11,127 nt of DNA, taken from positions 1-11,127 of the forward strand of contig CANHNG010000025.1 in assembly GCA_947461915.1 (NCBI GenBank), written 5' to 3'. The stretch's first letter is position 1. Every line of letters starts with the position of its first letter. This document shows, one piece after another, positions 1 through 7,855 of this stretch. The stretch is from Flavobacteriaceae bacterium (GTDB taxonomy: Bacteria; Bacteroidota; Bacteroidia; Flavobacteriales; Flavobacteriaceae). The translations under genes were made by a program, and so were the position numbers. The notes under the pieces were generated by a model, which had not been told where the DNA came from, made no database searches, and saw only the letters and a list, made by a program, of their open reading frames with translations.

Positions 1-165
1 GAAGACGGTTCTAAAATTTGTGCCAGACCAAGCGGAACCGAACCTAAAATTAAATTTTATATCAGCGTAAATGCAGAATTGGATAGCGTAGAAAATTTCA
101 CGAAAGTGGAAGCTATCCTTAATGACAAAATCAAAAATATAATTACTGCCATGCAGTTGAGTTAA
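1..165 (+). CDS. Phosphoglucomutase/phosphomannomutase, C-terminal fragment
   Basis: This is the last 54 codons of a gene that begins before the window; the frame is open from base 1 and ends with TAA at 163-165. The visible residues include [12 protein letters not shown] (fragment residues 9-20), the phosphate-binding signature of domain 4 in the alpha-D-phosphohexomutase superfamily, in which the Arg-Pro-Ser-Gly-Thr loop grips the phosphate of the sugar substrate. Such enzymes interconvert hexose 1-phosphates and 6-phosphates in the cytoplasm and feed polysaccharide and envelope precursor synthesis. The wording of the motif (GTEPKIKFY) fits the long phosphoglucomutase/phosphomannomutase type better than GlmM, but the substrate cannot be decided from the tail. 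No U-rich terminator follows directly; an imperfect hairpin lies at 211-247. Confidence 0.9.
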   Translation, partial: EDGSKICARPSGTEPKIKFYISVNAELDSVENFTKVEAILNDKIKNIITAMQLS

Positions 166-210
166 ACTTGTGCTAGTGGAGTTTGAAAAACATGATGTAA
201 AACAAGACTT

Positions 211-247
211 CGATCGTGATTGCGCATCGCCTTTAACGATGCGATCG
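211..247. repeat. Imperfect GC-rich inverted repeat between the mutase and the DUF2971 gene
   Basis: The left arm 211-229 and right arm 237-247 can pair. The inner stem CGCATCG (223-229) with CGATGCG (237-243) is perfect around a 7-base loop. CGAT (211-214) can add four pairs with ATCG (244-247) if the bases between are bulged. Seen another way, the left arm is the complement of the right arm with an 8-base insertion. It stands out in very AT-rich surroundings. There is no T-run after it, so it is not a standard intrinsic terminator; it could be an RNA 3'-end stabiliser or a protein site. The rest of 166-338 shows no gene. A weaker inverted repeat (AAAAGTTT and AAACTTTT) flanks roughly 267-312. 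Confidence 0.5.
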
Positions 248-338
248 TTTGAATAGTTTAGAAGGTTAAAAGTTTGGGTGTTTACCTAGAATTTTGCCTA
301 AACTAAACTTTTAGTCTTATCAATTCATAAACTTAATT

Positions 339-1040
339 ATGTACCTCAACAACAAAAACATCAATCTTCCGGAAGATCCAGATACAATTGTTTGGAAATA
401 CTTGGACTTGTCAAAGTTCCTTGATTTGCTCCTTTCGAAAAAGCTGTTTATGTCGCGTTCGGATAAATTTGAAGACCAATACGAAGGTACTTTTAGTGAG
501 CCAACATTTGAGGAGATCAAAAAATTATCTGTCAACAAACCTGAATTCCTGAATTATTACAAAACGCATCGCGAAAAAGTAGTCATCAGCAGTTGGCACA
601 TCAACGAATATGAATCCTTTGCCATGTGGCAAATTTTCACCCAAAACAGCGAAGGTTTAGCCATTCAATCTACGATTAGGAGGTTGCAAAACGCCGTTAT
701 TGCCGAAAAAAATCATGAGCAATACATTGGCGAAGTAAATTACATTGACTACAAAAAAGAATATATTCCGTTTGACGATATGTTTTTCCCTTTTTTGTTC
801 AAACGAAAAAGTTTTCAGTACGAGCGTGAAGTACGCATCATTTCTGATATTTCTTCCGCTAATATTAAAATCAATGATGGAATGAAAATTGACGTGGATA
901 TTAATCAACTGATTGAAAAAATCTACATTCACCCCAAATCAGAAAACTGGTACAAAAATCTGGTTATCGAATTAGTTTCAAAATTAGGATTTGATTTTAC
1001 AATAGAAAAATCGGATTTAGAAAGTGATATTTTGATATAG
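339..1040 (+). CDS. DUF2971 domain-containing protein, function unknown
   Basis: A 233-residue soluble protein without signal peptide or membrane segment. The layout matches the DUF2971 family as I know it: an N-terminal block of the type 'W-K-Y-L ... L-F-M-S-R-S-D-K-F-E-D-Q-Y-E-G' (about residues 19-50), a central 'SSWH-x8-FAMWQIF' block with Ser/Trp/His (about residues 84-102) followed by 'GLAIQST' (about 106-112), and a C-terminal 'F-x-Y-E-R-E-V-R-I-I' block (about 159-170). The family has no established biochemical role; it often occurs as a lone accessory gene. The ATG at 339 is the first start after the intergenic gap and no Shine-Dalgarno sequence precedes it. The gene stands alone on this strand and ends 2 bases from the stop of the convergent TonB receptor, with no terminator between them. 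The family call is fairly firm; the function is open. Confidence 0.8.
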   Translation: MYLNNKNINLPEDPDTIVWKYLDLSKFLDLLLSKKLFMSRSDKFEDQYEGTFSEPTFEEIKKLSVNKPEFLNYYKTHREKVVISSWHINEYESFAMWQIFTQNSEGLAIQSTIRRLQNAVIAEKNHEQYIGEVNYIDYKKEYIPFDDMFFPFLFKRKSFQYEREVRIISDISSANIKINDGMKIDVDINQLIEKIYIHPKSENWYKNLVIELVSKLGFDFTIEKSDLESDILI

Positions 1041-1042
1041 GA

Positions 1043-3505
1043 TTACAACCGCGCATTCAACTTCACACTAAAAACTCTATTCGTCATATAATTTGGAATG
1101 GCGAACTGAGTTTTGGAATAGACATCGCGAACCCAAGTATTGGTAATCGCATTTTGATTGTTAAAAAGATTGAAGATTTCCAATCCTAACGCCAGTTCCT
1201 TGACGTTTTTCAACCATCTTTTTGTTGAAGTATTTTTGCCATCGATTATTACTTTAGAAAACCCTATATCAGCCCGGCGGTAATCTCTCAATCTGTTTTG
1301 GTACAAATAAGGATCGGCATAGGAAGGCGAACCACCAGGCAAACCGGTATTATATACCAAATTCAAATACAATTTCACTGTTGGGATTCTAGGCATGTAA
1401 TCTTGAAACAAAAGTCCAAATTTCAATCTTTGGTCTGTTGGCCTGGAAATATAGCCTTTGTTGTCGCTATTTTCTTCCGTTTTTAGGTATCCAAAACTAA
1501 TCCAAGATTCAGTTCCGGGAACAAATTCACCATTCAATCGAAAATCAAATCCTTGCGCATACCCCTTGGCATTATTAGCGGCGGCATAACGTATTCGAAC
1601 ATTGTCTAAAGTATAAGGATTAACGTCCGTAAGGGATTTATAATACAGTTCAGACACCATTTTGAAGGGACGATTCCACATTTTGAAATTATAATCATTA
1701 CTCAAAACGACATGAATGGATTGTTGCGCTTTGACATTGGCTTGCACTGCTCCATCTGCATCTCTCAACTCCCGATAAAAAGGCGGTTGATGGTATAATC
1801 CACCTGAAAGCCTAAAGAACATATCTTTTTCCCAATTGGGCTTTAGAGTAAATTGCGCTCTTGGACTAAATGTAATTTGACTGTCGCCCGTTGTATTGTA
1901 GGTTTCAACTTGCCATTGGTGCATTCTAAATCCCGCATTGAACCAAACTTCGTTTGTACCCAAATTCCCTTTTCGGTTCCATTGTGCATAACCCGAAAAC
2001 CGATTGATGGTAACATAATTGGTAGCTCTGACATTTTGGTAGGGAACTAAAGGACCATAATAAGGAGAATAAGGCTGATCGTTTTTAGGCAAAAATTTGG
2101 GAGGATTTATCGAAAAACCCGCCGAATCAATCACTTCCCATTCCACCACTCTATCACGGATGGATTCTCTAGTATATTTTATCCCCCACTCCAACTGATT
2201 TTTTTTCCAATTATGCAATCCTTTTAGTTCCGTATTGACAATTAGTGCATCCAAATCATTTCGGGCATGATTGAGTTGGCCACCAATTCCTTTTGAAAAT
2301 GCCACATCACCAAAAGTCTCAGAACCAATATTGGCATCCACTTCGCCCAAACGATATTGAGCCAAAATATCAAAATATTCTTGTTCCTGAGTATGATAAG
2401 CCGAAGCAATAATCTTGTAAGTAGATTTTTCTGATGCAACAAAAGTAGATTTTACCGCTCCAAAATAAGTGTTGTATTTGTCTTTTTCCTGACCTTCATA
2501 ATAAATTAACAAAGCCATTGGGTTATCAATAGTGCCGAAGTTAGTTTGACGCGTTAAGGGCTGGTATTGGTATTTATTTTGGGAGATATTACCCAGAAAA
2601 CTCCATTGCCATTTGGCAGAGTCATTATAATTTATATTCGTTTGAACATCAGCAAATGTGGGCGTATAATTCGTTTCTGTTTCTTGGCTTTTCACCAATA
2701 GACTGTTGTTTCGATACCTAACTCCAGTAATTGCCGACCATTTTTTGTTTTTGGAAACCGCATCAACCGCTAAGCTTCCACCCAAAAAACTCGCTTCAAG
2801 AGTTGCTCCAAATTTTGTCGGTTTTCTATAGGTAATATCCAATACTGAGGATAATTTATCTCCAAATTTTGCCTGAAAACCTCCCGCCGAAAAATCAATG
2901 TTTTGAACCAAGTCCGTATTGGTAAAACTTAGCCCTTCTTGTTGTCCTGAGCGGATTAAAAAAGGACGATAGACTTCAATTTCATTCACATAAACCAGAT
3001 TTTCATCATAATTACCACCCCGAACCGCATATTGCGTACTCAGTTCGTTATTCGAATTTACCCCAGGCAAGGATTTCAAAATGTTTTCCACCCCAGCGTT
3101 TGCCCCAGGAATTCTTCGGATGATTTCCGGTTCTATATTTGTAATTCCCTGAACCCTTTTTTTGTTGTTTCCCAGAATCACAACTTCTCCCATTTGTTCC
3201 TCTTGTTCATTCATAACCAAGTTGAACTCATATTCTTCATTTGACTTTAAGGTTAGGGTTACGGTTGATTTTTTTAAAGAAATATGCGAAAATACAACAA
3301 CCACTTTTTTATTTGCAGGAACAGTAATGCTATAAAAACCATTAGCATTAGATTGAACTCCAATACCCAAACAGGAAATATTTGCATTTTCAACGGGTTG
3401 GTTCTTTTTATCAAGAATTACTCCTTTTACCGAAGCAGATTGAGCAATGATCAAAGTGTTTACAGAGAAAAAAAAGAAAACTAGTATTATTTTTTTTATG
3501 CTCAA
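1043..3505 (-). CDS. TonB-dependent outer-membrane receptor with carboxypeptidase-regulatory-like domain
   Basis: An 820-residue outer-membrane protein. Residues 1-22 form a signal peptide (Lys-Lys, a Phe-rich hydrophobic core, cleavage near AQ-SA). Residues about 25-98 are a carboxypeptidase-regulatory-like beta-sandwich (VKGVILDKKNQPVENANI, ANGFYSI), typical of Bacteroidota receptors. A plug domain follows (about 118-227) with PGVNSNNELSTQYAVRGGN and an ending 'AGGFQAKFGDKLSSVLDI'. The remainder is a 22-strand-type barrel rich in Tyr/Asn/Trp, ending in a final strand RVFSVKLNARL. It would import a ligand using TonB-ExbBD energy; no SusD partner is nearby, so this is not a SusCD pair and the ligand is unknown. 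The start is TTG (3503-3505): an in-frame TAA, the stop of the upstream peptidase gene, lies five codons before it, and the signal peptide begins at the TTG. It is probably cotranscribed and translationally coupled with the peptidase. Confidence 0.93.
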   Translation of the reverse strand: MSIKKIILVFFFFSVNTLIIAQSASVKGVILDKKNQPVENANISCLGIGVQSNANGFYSITVPANKKVVVVFSHISLKKSTVTLTLKSNEEYEFNLVMNEQEEQMGEVVILGNNKKRVQGITNIEPEIIRRIPGANAGVENILKSLPGVNSNNELSTQYAVRGGNYDENLVYVNEIEVYRPFLIRSGQQEGLSFTNTDLVQNIDFSAGGFQAKFGDKLSSVLDITYRKPTKFGATLEASFLGGSLAVDAVSKNKKWSAITGVRYRNNSLLVKSQETETNYTPTFADVQTNINYNDSAKWQWSFLGNISQNKYQYQPLTRQTNFGTIDNPMALLIYYEGQEKDKYNTYFGAVKSTFVASEKSTYKIIASAYHTQEQEYFDILAQYRLGEVDANIGSETFGDVAFSKGIGGQLNHARNDLDALIVNTELKGLHNWKKNQLEWGIKYTRESIRDRVVEWEVIDSAGFSINPPKFLPKNDQPYSPYYGPLVPYQNVRATNYVTINRFSGYAQWNRKGNLGTNEVWFNAGFRMHQWQVETYNTTGDSQITFSPRAQFTLKPNWEKDMFFRLSGGLYHQPPFYRELRDADGAVQANVKAQQSIHVVLSNDYNFKMWNRPFKMVSELYYKSLTDVNPYTLDNVRIRYAAANNAKGYAQGFDFRLNGEFVPGTESWISFGYLKTEENSDNKGYISRPTDQRLKFGLLFQDYMPRIPTVKLYLNLVYNTGLPGGSPSYADPYLYQNRLRDYRRADIGFSKVIIDGKNTSTKRWLKNVKELALGLEIFNLFNNQNAITNTWVRDVYSKTQFAIPNYMTNRVFSVKLNARL

Positions 3506-3517
3506 TGAAATTGGTTT

Positions 3518-5224
3518 TTATTTTTTTTGACTTCTAAAAAAATGCGTTTCAAAGGTAGTAGAATTTCCAACATTATCAATAACAACCACTTTTAATTCGT
3601 TGGCACCTTCGGCTACAATCCCATCGCTAAAATCATGGGTGATTTTTTTGGTTTTGTTGTCATATTCGAATAATATCCAGTTTCCGTTCAGGTAGCCATT
3701 ATAAGATTTTATTCCGGATAGACTGTCGCTAATGGTCAATTGAAGTGTCTTTTTGTCGGTTAACCATTTTCCTTCAATAGGTTTTGCAAGGCTAATTTTT
3801 GGTGCTACCGTATCCAAAACCAAGGCATACTTTCCTAAAGTTTTTACCTTGGCAGTAAAAACAGCATCCTTTTGAAAAGAAGGGACATAACTTGTTTTTA
3901 TTCTTTCAATCAAACCAATGAACAATTTTTCTCTTTGGGCCTCGGTATGTTTATTATCCTCAATTGAAATGGTGAAATTGGAGTGAGCAGGAACAGTGTC
4001 ATCATGAAGGAATAAAGTATCATTTTTCACATCAAAATTTAAATAAAAATCCTCATAAAAAGTTCCAGCAGGAAAGAAAACCGAGATGTTTTCCTTGGCG
4101 AAATTAGAGTCCTTGTTTGCCTTAACCAAATATTTGGAAAGGACTGGTTCCTGACTAATAATTGAGGGTTGTAGCTCATATTTTATTGGAATGGAAACAA
4201 TAGTCGTATTTCCAAAAAAATCAAAAACTTCAATGCGGTAAAGGGAGGCCAAATTGGGAACTACTGAAAGAACACCATTGGTTTCATCTGTTTTAATTAT
4301 ACTCAGCTTATATGGGGTTTTCATAAATAATTTTTGAATTCTCTGCTGCGTTTTTTTGTATCTTGAATAATCTATAAAAGCATTTACATATCGCATTTCG
4401 TCAAAAGAATACGTGTCAAATTGATAGCCAAAGTTTACTAATCCATTATAATAAGCCTGCACTTTGTAAACCCCATTTTGGTTGAATGAAACATCATCAT
4501 AATCGGAAGTGTTAATACCAAATCCTATTTTTCCGTTAGTAATGACTTTATCCGACAAATAGGTTCCGTCTTTTTGCAACATCAGGTTGAGCAACAAAGG
4601 ACGCTTTGATTGATTAACGGTAGTTGCTTCATTTAAAGGGTAAACATATATGCTGGAAAGTATTGGTTTTTTAGTATCCTTCAACATTTTATCAAATCCA
4701 AAAAGCATTGGATTTATAATATTTTCAGTTCGGTTGTCCCGAAATTCAAAATGCAAATGCGGGCCTTCAGAACCCCCAGTATTACCTGAAAGCGCAATAA
4801 TATCTCCTTTCTTGACCACCAGTTGCCCCGGCTTTAGATACATTTCAATTTCAAAAGAGTGTTCCTTATAATGCGTTTTTTTTATAAAATCTTCAATAGA
4901 GCCAACAGCTCTTTGCAAATGTCCATAAACCGAAGTGTAGCCATTTGAATGAGTAATATAGATTGCTTTGCCGTTTCCGAAAGTAGAAATCTTAATTCTT
5001 GACACATAGCCATCCGCTACGGCATAAACATTTAACCCTTCCTTTTGCATTGTTTTTAAATCAAAACCTGCATGAAAATGATTTGGCCTCAACTCACCAA
5101 AATTACCGGACAACTGCATGGGAATATCCAGCGGCGACCTAAAATAGTCTTTTGGATAATCTGTTTGCGCAAAAAGGGAGCCGCAAAATAATAGGATAAA
5201 TAAGTAAAATCTCATTGAATACAT
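3518..5224 (-). CDS. M23 family metallopeptidase (LytM-type), exported
   Basis: A 568-residue protein with an N-terminal signal peptide (hydrophobic run about residues 6-18, cleavage near FAQ, residue 20). The M23 domain lies at about residues 30-175 and keeps the zinc and catalytic residues: H51 and D55 in HAGFD, H102 in YGHL, and H156/H158 in GPHLHFE. Known members cleave peptide cross-bridges in peptidoglycan or act as amidase activators in the periplasm; an intact site argues for an active enzyme here. The long C-terminal part (about 200-568) is beta-rich, with a late Ig-like stretch (DSLSGI, VVIDNVGNSTTF) probably used for binding. Translation may start at Met1 (5224) or at Met4 (5215), which gives a more usual signal peptide. 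The TonB receptor follows 12 bases downstream, suggesting a two-gene envelope operon. No convincing promoter was found upstream. Confidence 0.92.
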   Translation of the reverse strand: MYSMRFYLFILLFCGSLFAQTDYPKDYFRSPLDIPMQLSGNFGELRPNHFHAGFDLKTMQKEGLNVYAVADGYVSRIKISTFGNGKAIYITHSNGYTSVYGHLQRAVGSIEDFIKKTHYKEHSFEIEMYLKPGQLVVKKGDIIALSGNTGGSEGPHLHFEFRDNRTENIINPMLFGFDKMLKDTKKPILSSIYVYPLNEATTVNQSKRPLLLNLMLQKDGTYLSDKVITNGKIGFGINTSDYDDVSFNQNGVYKVQAYYNGLVNFGYQFDTYSFDEMRYVNAFIDYSRYKKTQQRIQKLFMKTPYKLSIIKTDETNGVLSVVPNLASLYRIEVFDFFGNTTIVSIPIKYELQPSIISQEPVLSKYLVKANKDSNFAKENISVFFPAGTFYEDFYLNFDVKNDTLFLHDDTVPAHSNFTISIEDNKHTEAQREKLFIGLIERIKTSYVPSFQKDAVFTAKVKTLGKYALVLDTVAPKISLAKPIEGKWLTDKKTLQLTISDSLSGIKSYNGYLNGNWILFEYDNKTKKITHDFSDGIVAEGANELKVVVIDNVGNSTTFETHFFRSQKK

Positions 5225-5324
5225 TTTTGCTAATTTAAAAAAAAGTGATTAATAAAAAACATAAAAACACAAGGCGCTACATACTAATAAGTTACATTTT
5301 TTAATATAAAAAAACAAATAAAAT

Positions 5325-5355
5325 ATTGTAATACTAAAAAGGAATACTAACTTTG
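5325..5355 (+). promoter_or_regulatory. Bacteroidota-type sigma-A promoter for the coiled-coil/zapA cluster
   Basis: The -33 element ATTG (5325-5328) is followed by exactly 19 bases and then TAACTTTG (5348-5355), a perfect match to the Bacteroidota -7 element TAnnTTTG. Transcription would start about 5-8 bases later, leaving a leader of only about 20 bases before the ATG at 5384. The element lies in the divergent 5225-5383 region, which otherwise holds only AT-rich sequence. I found no equally good match facing the M23 gene. Confidence 0.8.
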
Positions 5356-5383
5356 TAAGATTAAGTAATACGTAGGACAAATT

Positions 5384-5674
5384 ATGAGTGTAATTGCAGA
5401 AATTATTGATACTCTTGAAAATAAGATCGCGAAACTTTTTACAAAGATAAACAGTTTAGAGAAAAGTAATCAAGATTTGAAAATAGAACTTAATAATGCA
5501 ACACAAACCATACAAAGTCAGTCTGAACAGATTGATGCCTTAAAATCGCAGTATGAAACACTTAAAATTGCCAACGGATTACTGGGCAGTGAAGATAATA
5601 AAAGAGAAACGAAGCTTAAAATAAATTCATTAATTCGTGAAATTGATTACTGTATAGCACAGCTATCAGATTAG
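5384..5674 (+). CDS. Small coiled-coil protein in ZapB-like position upstream of zapA
   Basis: A 96-residue cytoplasmic protein. Residues about 5-70 form an almost continuous heptad-rich coiled coil (IIDTLENKIAKLFTKINSLEKS, then ELNNATQTIQSQSEQIDALKSQYETLKI). A short tail has the pattern KLKINSLIREIDYCIAQLSD, typical of the small proteins that precede zapA in Bacteroidota. ZapB of Proteobacteria is a similarly short coiled coil that binds ZapA and bundles the FtsZ ring; a related job is inferred from shape and position, not from recognisable homology. The gene is first after a strong promoter, its TAG is 8 bases from the zapA ATG, and both are surely on one transcript. Confidence 0.8.
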   Translation: MSVIAEIIDTLENKIAKLFTKINSLEKSNQDLKIELNNATQTIQSQSEQIDALKSQYETLKIANGLLGSEDNKRETKLKINSLIREIDYCIAQLSD

Positions 5675-5682
5675 TAAAAAAT

Positions 5683-5976
5683 ATGGACGAAAAGCTTAAA
5701 ATTAAAATATCAATTGCAGATAGGGTATATCCGTTAACGGTAGAACTACCTCAGGAAGAAGGGCTCAGGAGCGCTTCGAAGAAAATTGATGTGATGATAA
5801 AGCAATTTGAAGAAAATTATGCTGTTCGTGACAAGCAGGATGTATTGGCGATGTGTGCCTTGCAATTTGCTTCACAATCCGAACAAAAACAAATTGACAA
5901 TGCCATAGATGGCGAGGCAACCATTGAGAGAATTAAAAAAATCAATGCTGCTTTAGATCAATATCTCAAAGAGTAA
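5683..5976 (+). CDS. zapA: Cell division protein ZapA
   Basis: A 97-residue protein with the ZapA layout: an N-terminal beta region (KIKISIADRVYPLTVELPQEEGLRSASKKID, residues about 5-37), which in the family forms the globular head that binds FtsZ, followed by a helical coiled-coil tail (about 38-97) with the recognisable 'DKQDVLAMCALQFA' helix start. ZapA forms dimers and tetramers that cross-link FtsZ filaments at mid-cell. The size is normal for the family. It follows the coiled-coil gene by 8 bases. The RNA downstream strengthens the call, since in Proteobacteria the 6S RNA gene also lies next to zapA. Confidence 0.92.
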   Translation: MDEKLKIKISIADRVYPLTVELPQEEGLRSASKKIDVMIKQFEENYAVRDKQDVLAMCALQFASQSEQKQIDNAIDGEATIERIKKINAALDQYLKE

Positions 5977-6000
5977 ACACGTTCTTAACAACAACTAAGA

Positions 6001-6167
6001 TACTGCCTACATTAGTTCATATTTGGTAAACTCAACGCTAACAAATTAGAATGAGCCAGTCATCACTACTATAGTACGTTCTGATTCGTCAGGAAAACTT
6101 GAACAGTGAGTTAGCTCAAAACTTGTCAATCCGAGTTTATTCAAGCAACCTAATGTAGGTTTTTTTT
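6001..6167 (+). ncRNA. ssrS: 6S RNA (Flavobacteria type), terminal stem doubling as terminator
   Basis: About 165 bases between zapA and rny without a reading frame but with nested long-range pairing. The closing stem CCTACATTAG (6006-6015) with CTAATGTAGG (6150-6159) is perfect over 10 pairs and runs into T8 (6160-6167). Inside it TAAACTC (6027-6033) pairs with GAGTTTA (6133-6139), then GCTAAC (6037-6042) with GTTAGC (6110-6115), leaving a large central internal region. An apical hairpin TTCTGA-TTCG-TCAGGA lies near 6080-6095. One long rod with a central bubble is the shape of 6S RNA, which binds sigma-housekeeping RNA polymerase by imitating an open promoter. The linkage to zapA and the phylum fit the Rfam 6S-Flavo class. 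The 5' end is approximate; no TAnnTTTG element lies at the right distance, so it may be processed from the zapA transcript. Confidence 0.75.
6150..6167 (+). terminator. Terminator formed by the 3' arm of the 6S RNA closing stem
   Basis: The arm CTAATGTAGG is followed immediately by eight T residues. Its partner is about 135 bases upstream, so termination needs the long-range closing stem of the RNA rather than a local hairpin. Only 22 bases (6168-6189) separate the T-run from the rny ATG and no promoter fits in them. Confidence 0.6.
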
Positions 6168-6189
6168 ATATAATAAATTTTAATAAATT

Positions 6190-7752
6190 ATGGACATTTT
6201 AACAATAATTATTTCAGGAATTGGTGGTCTTGCAGGAGGTTTTGGCATAGCCAAAACAATAGAGAAAAGCAATATTTCCAACTTAATCAAAAGTGCAAAG
6301 AAAGAAGCCGCATCGATTTTGAAAGATGCCAATCTTGAAGCCGAAAACATCAAAAAAGATAAAATCCTTCAAGCAAAGGAAAAATTTATCGAACTGAAGT
6401 CAGAACATGAGCAGGTCATTTTGTCTCGTGACCAAAAGATGGCAGAGGTCGAAAAAAGGATTCGAGATAAAGAATCCCAAGTTTCAAACGAACTCTCAAA
6501 AGCCAAAAAAATAAATGACGATTTTGAAGCAAAAACCACAGAGTACACTGCCAAAATTGAGACTTTAGAGAAGAAACAAATGGAAGTTGACAAGATGCAC
6601 AAAAGTCAATTGCAACATCTTGAGGTCATTTCTGGTTTATCGGCAGAGGAAGCAAAAAATCAATTGATTGAAGGCTTAAGAGCTGAAGCTAAAACTCAGG
6701 CTATGTCCCAAATTCAAGATACCATCGAGGAAGCTAAATTGACGGCACAACAAGAGGCTAAAAAAATTATTATTAATACCATCCAACGCGTGGGTACGGA
6801 GGAGGCGGTAGAAAACTGCGTTTCTGTTTTCAACATCGAATCCGATGATGTAAAAGGTAGAATTATTGGCCGAGAAGGTCGAAACATTAGAGCGATTGAG
6901 GCTGCAACGGGAGTAGAAATCATTGTAGATGACACGCCGGAAGCTATTATCCTTTCTTGCTTTGACCCGGTTCGTAGAGAAATAGCACGTCTTTCCCTGC
7001 ACAAATTAGTAACAGACGGACGTATTCATCCAGCACGTATCGAGGAAGTGGTAGCTAAAACTGCGAAACAAATCGACGATGAAATTATTGAGGTGGGTAA
7101 ACGTACCGTTATTGATTTGGGTATTCATGGTTTACATCCGGAATTGATAAAAGTAGTAGGACGTATGAAATACCGTTCTTCTTACGGACAAAATTTATTG
7201 CAACACTCACGCGAAGTTTCCAAGCTTTGTGGTATCATGGCAGCTGAATTAGGCTTGAATGTAAAACTAGCCAAAAGAGCCGGATTGTTGCATGATATCG
7301 GTAAAGTTCCCGATGCCGAAAGTGATTTACCGCACGCATTATTAGGAATGCAATGGGCTGAGAAATATGGCGAAAAAGAAGAAGTTTGCAACGCTATTGG
7401 AGCGCATCACGATGAAATTGAAATGAAATCGTTATTATCTCCAATTATTCAGGTTTGTGATGCGATTTCAGGCGCCAGACCAGGCGCCAGAAGACAAGTT
7501 TTAGACTCTTACATACAACGTTTGAAAGATTTGGAAGAAGTGGCTTATGGATTCAGTGGTGTTAAAAATGCATATGCTATTCAGGCGGGAAGAGAACTTC
7601 GTGTAATTGTGGAAAGTGAAAAAGTTTCCGATGATAATGCAGCCAATTTATCTTTTGAAATTTCACAAAAAATTCAGACTGAAATGACCTATCCTGGTCA
7701 GGTGAAAGTTACCGTAATTAGAGAAACAAGAGCGGTAAATATCGCTAAATAA
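6190..7752 (+). CDS. rny: Ribonuclease Y
   Basis: A 520-residue endoribonuclease of full family length. Residues about 3-22 form a single membrane anchor ([17 protein letters not shown]). Residues about 25-195 are a charged coiled coil. A KH RNA-binding domain (about 200-275) carries the loop G227-R-E-G230 in [15 protein letters not shown]. An HD domain (about 335-430) supplies metal ligands H339 (LLQHSREV), H368-D369 (LLHDIGK) and D424 ([14 protein letters not shown]), with H406-H407 in AHHDE. RNase Y starts mRNA decay and processes transcripts at the membrane. All key residues are present, so it should be active. The ATG at 6190 is right before the anchor. It lies directly downstream of the 6S RNA terminator without its own recognisable promoter, so it is probably expressed by read-through. 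The gene ends at a strong terminator. Confidence 0.97.
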   Translation: MDILTIIISGIGGLAGGFGIAKTIEKSNISNLIKSAKKEAASILKDANLEAENIKKDKILQAKEKFIELKSEHEQVILSRDQKMAEVEKRIRDKESQVSNELSKAKKINDDFEAKTTEYTAKIETLEKKQMEVDKMHKSQLQHLEVISGLSAEEAKNQLIEGLRAEAKTQAMSQIQDTIEEAKLTAQQEAKKIIINTIQRVGTEEAVENCVSVFNIESDDVKGRIIGREGRNIRAIEAATGVEIIVDDTPEAIILSCFDPVRREIARLSLHKLVTDGRIHPARIEEVVAKTAKQIDDEIIEVGKRTVIDLGIHGLHPELIKVVGRMKYRSSYGQNLLQHSREVSKLCGIMAAELGLNVKLAKRAGLLHDIGKVPDAESDLPHALLGMQWAEKYGEKEEVCNAIGAHHDEIEMKSLLSPIIQVCDAISGARPGARRQVLDSYIQRLKDLEEVAYGFSGVKNAYAIQAGRELRVIVESEKVSDDNAANLSFEISQKIQTEMTYPGQVKVTVIRETRAVNIAK

Positions 7753-7783
7753 TAGTTTGCAGTAACAGTTATTAAGTTTACAG

Positions 7784-7829
7784 TCGCAGTATGACTCACT
7801 ATTATGTGATTTATACTGCGATTTTTTTT
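7784..7829 (+). terminator. Intrinsic terminator of rny
   Basis: TCGCAGTAT (7784-7792) pairs perfectly with ATACTGCGA (7813-7821), with an inner TCAC/GTGA stem (7796-7799, 7806-7809), and is followed by T8 (7822-7829). It ends transcription of rny ahead of the convergent xerD gene. The stem is preceded by several CAGT/ACAGT words (about 7760-7790). Confidence 0.9.
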
Positions 7830-7855
7830 GCCATCTGCTATCTGAAACCTAGCAA

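Noticed and set aside
657..932. Antisense ORF of 91 codons opposite the DUF2971 gene
   Set aside because: Low-complexity Phe/Asn-rich translation caused by the AT-rich coding strand; no start context.
3518..3535. A8 run before the peptidase stop as a frameshift site that would fuse the peptidase to the receptor
   Set aside because: The two genes are already in the same frame, so a slip of one base at the A-run would take the ribosome out of the receptor frame; only stop read-through could fuse them.
6018..6025. CATATTTG as a -7 promoter element inside the 6S RNA that could drive rny
   Set aside because: It deviates at the first base and there is no TTG at the required distance upstream.
6676..7004. 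Two overlapping antisense ORFs inside rny
   Set aside because: They lie opposite the strongly conserved KH region of rny and are shadows of its codon use; no family features.
7760..7830. Repeated CAGT/ACAGT words after rny as a possible repeat array or CRISPR-like structure
   Set aside because: The words are too short and irregularly spaced; the clear feature here is the terminator hairpin. No CRISPR array exists in the window.
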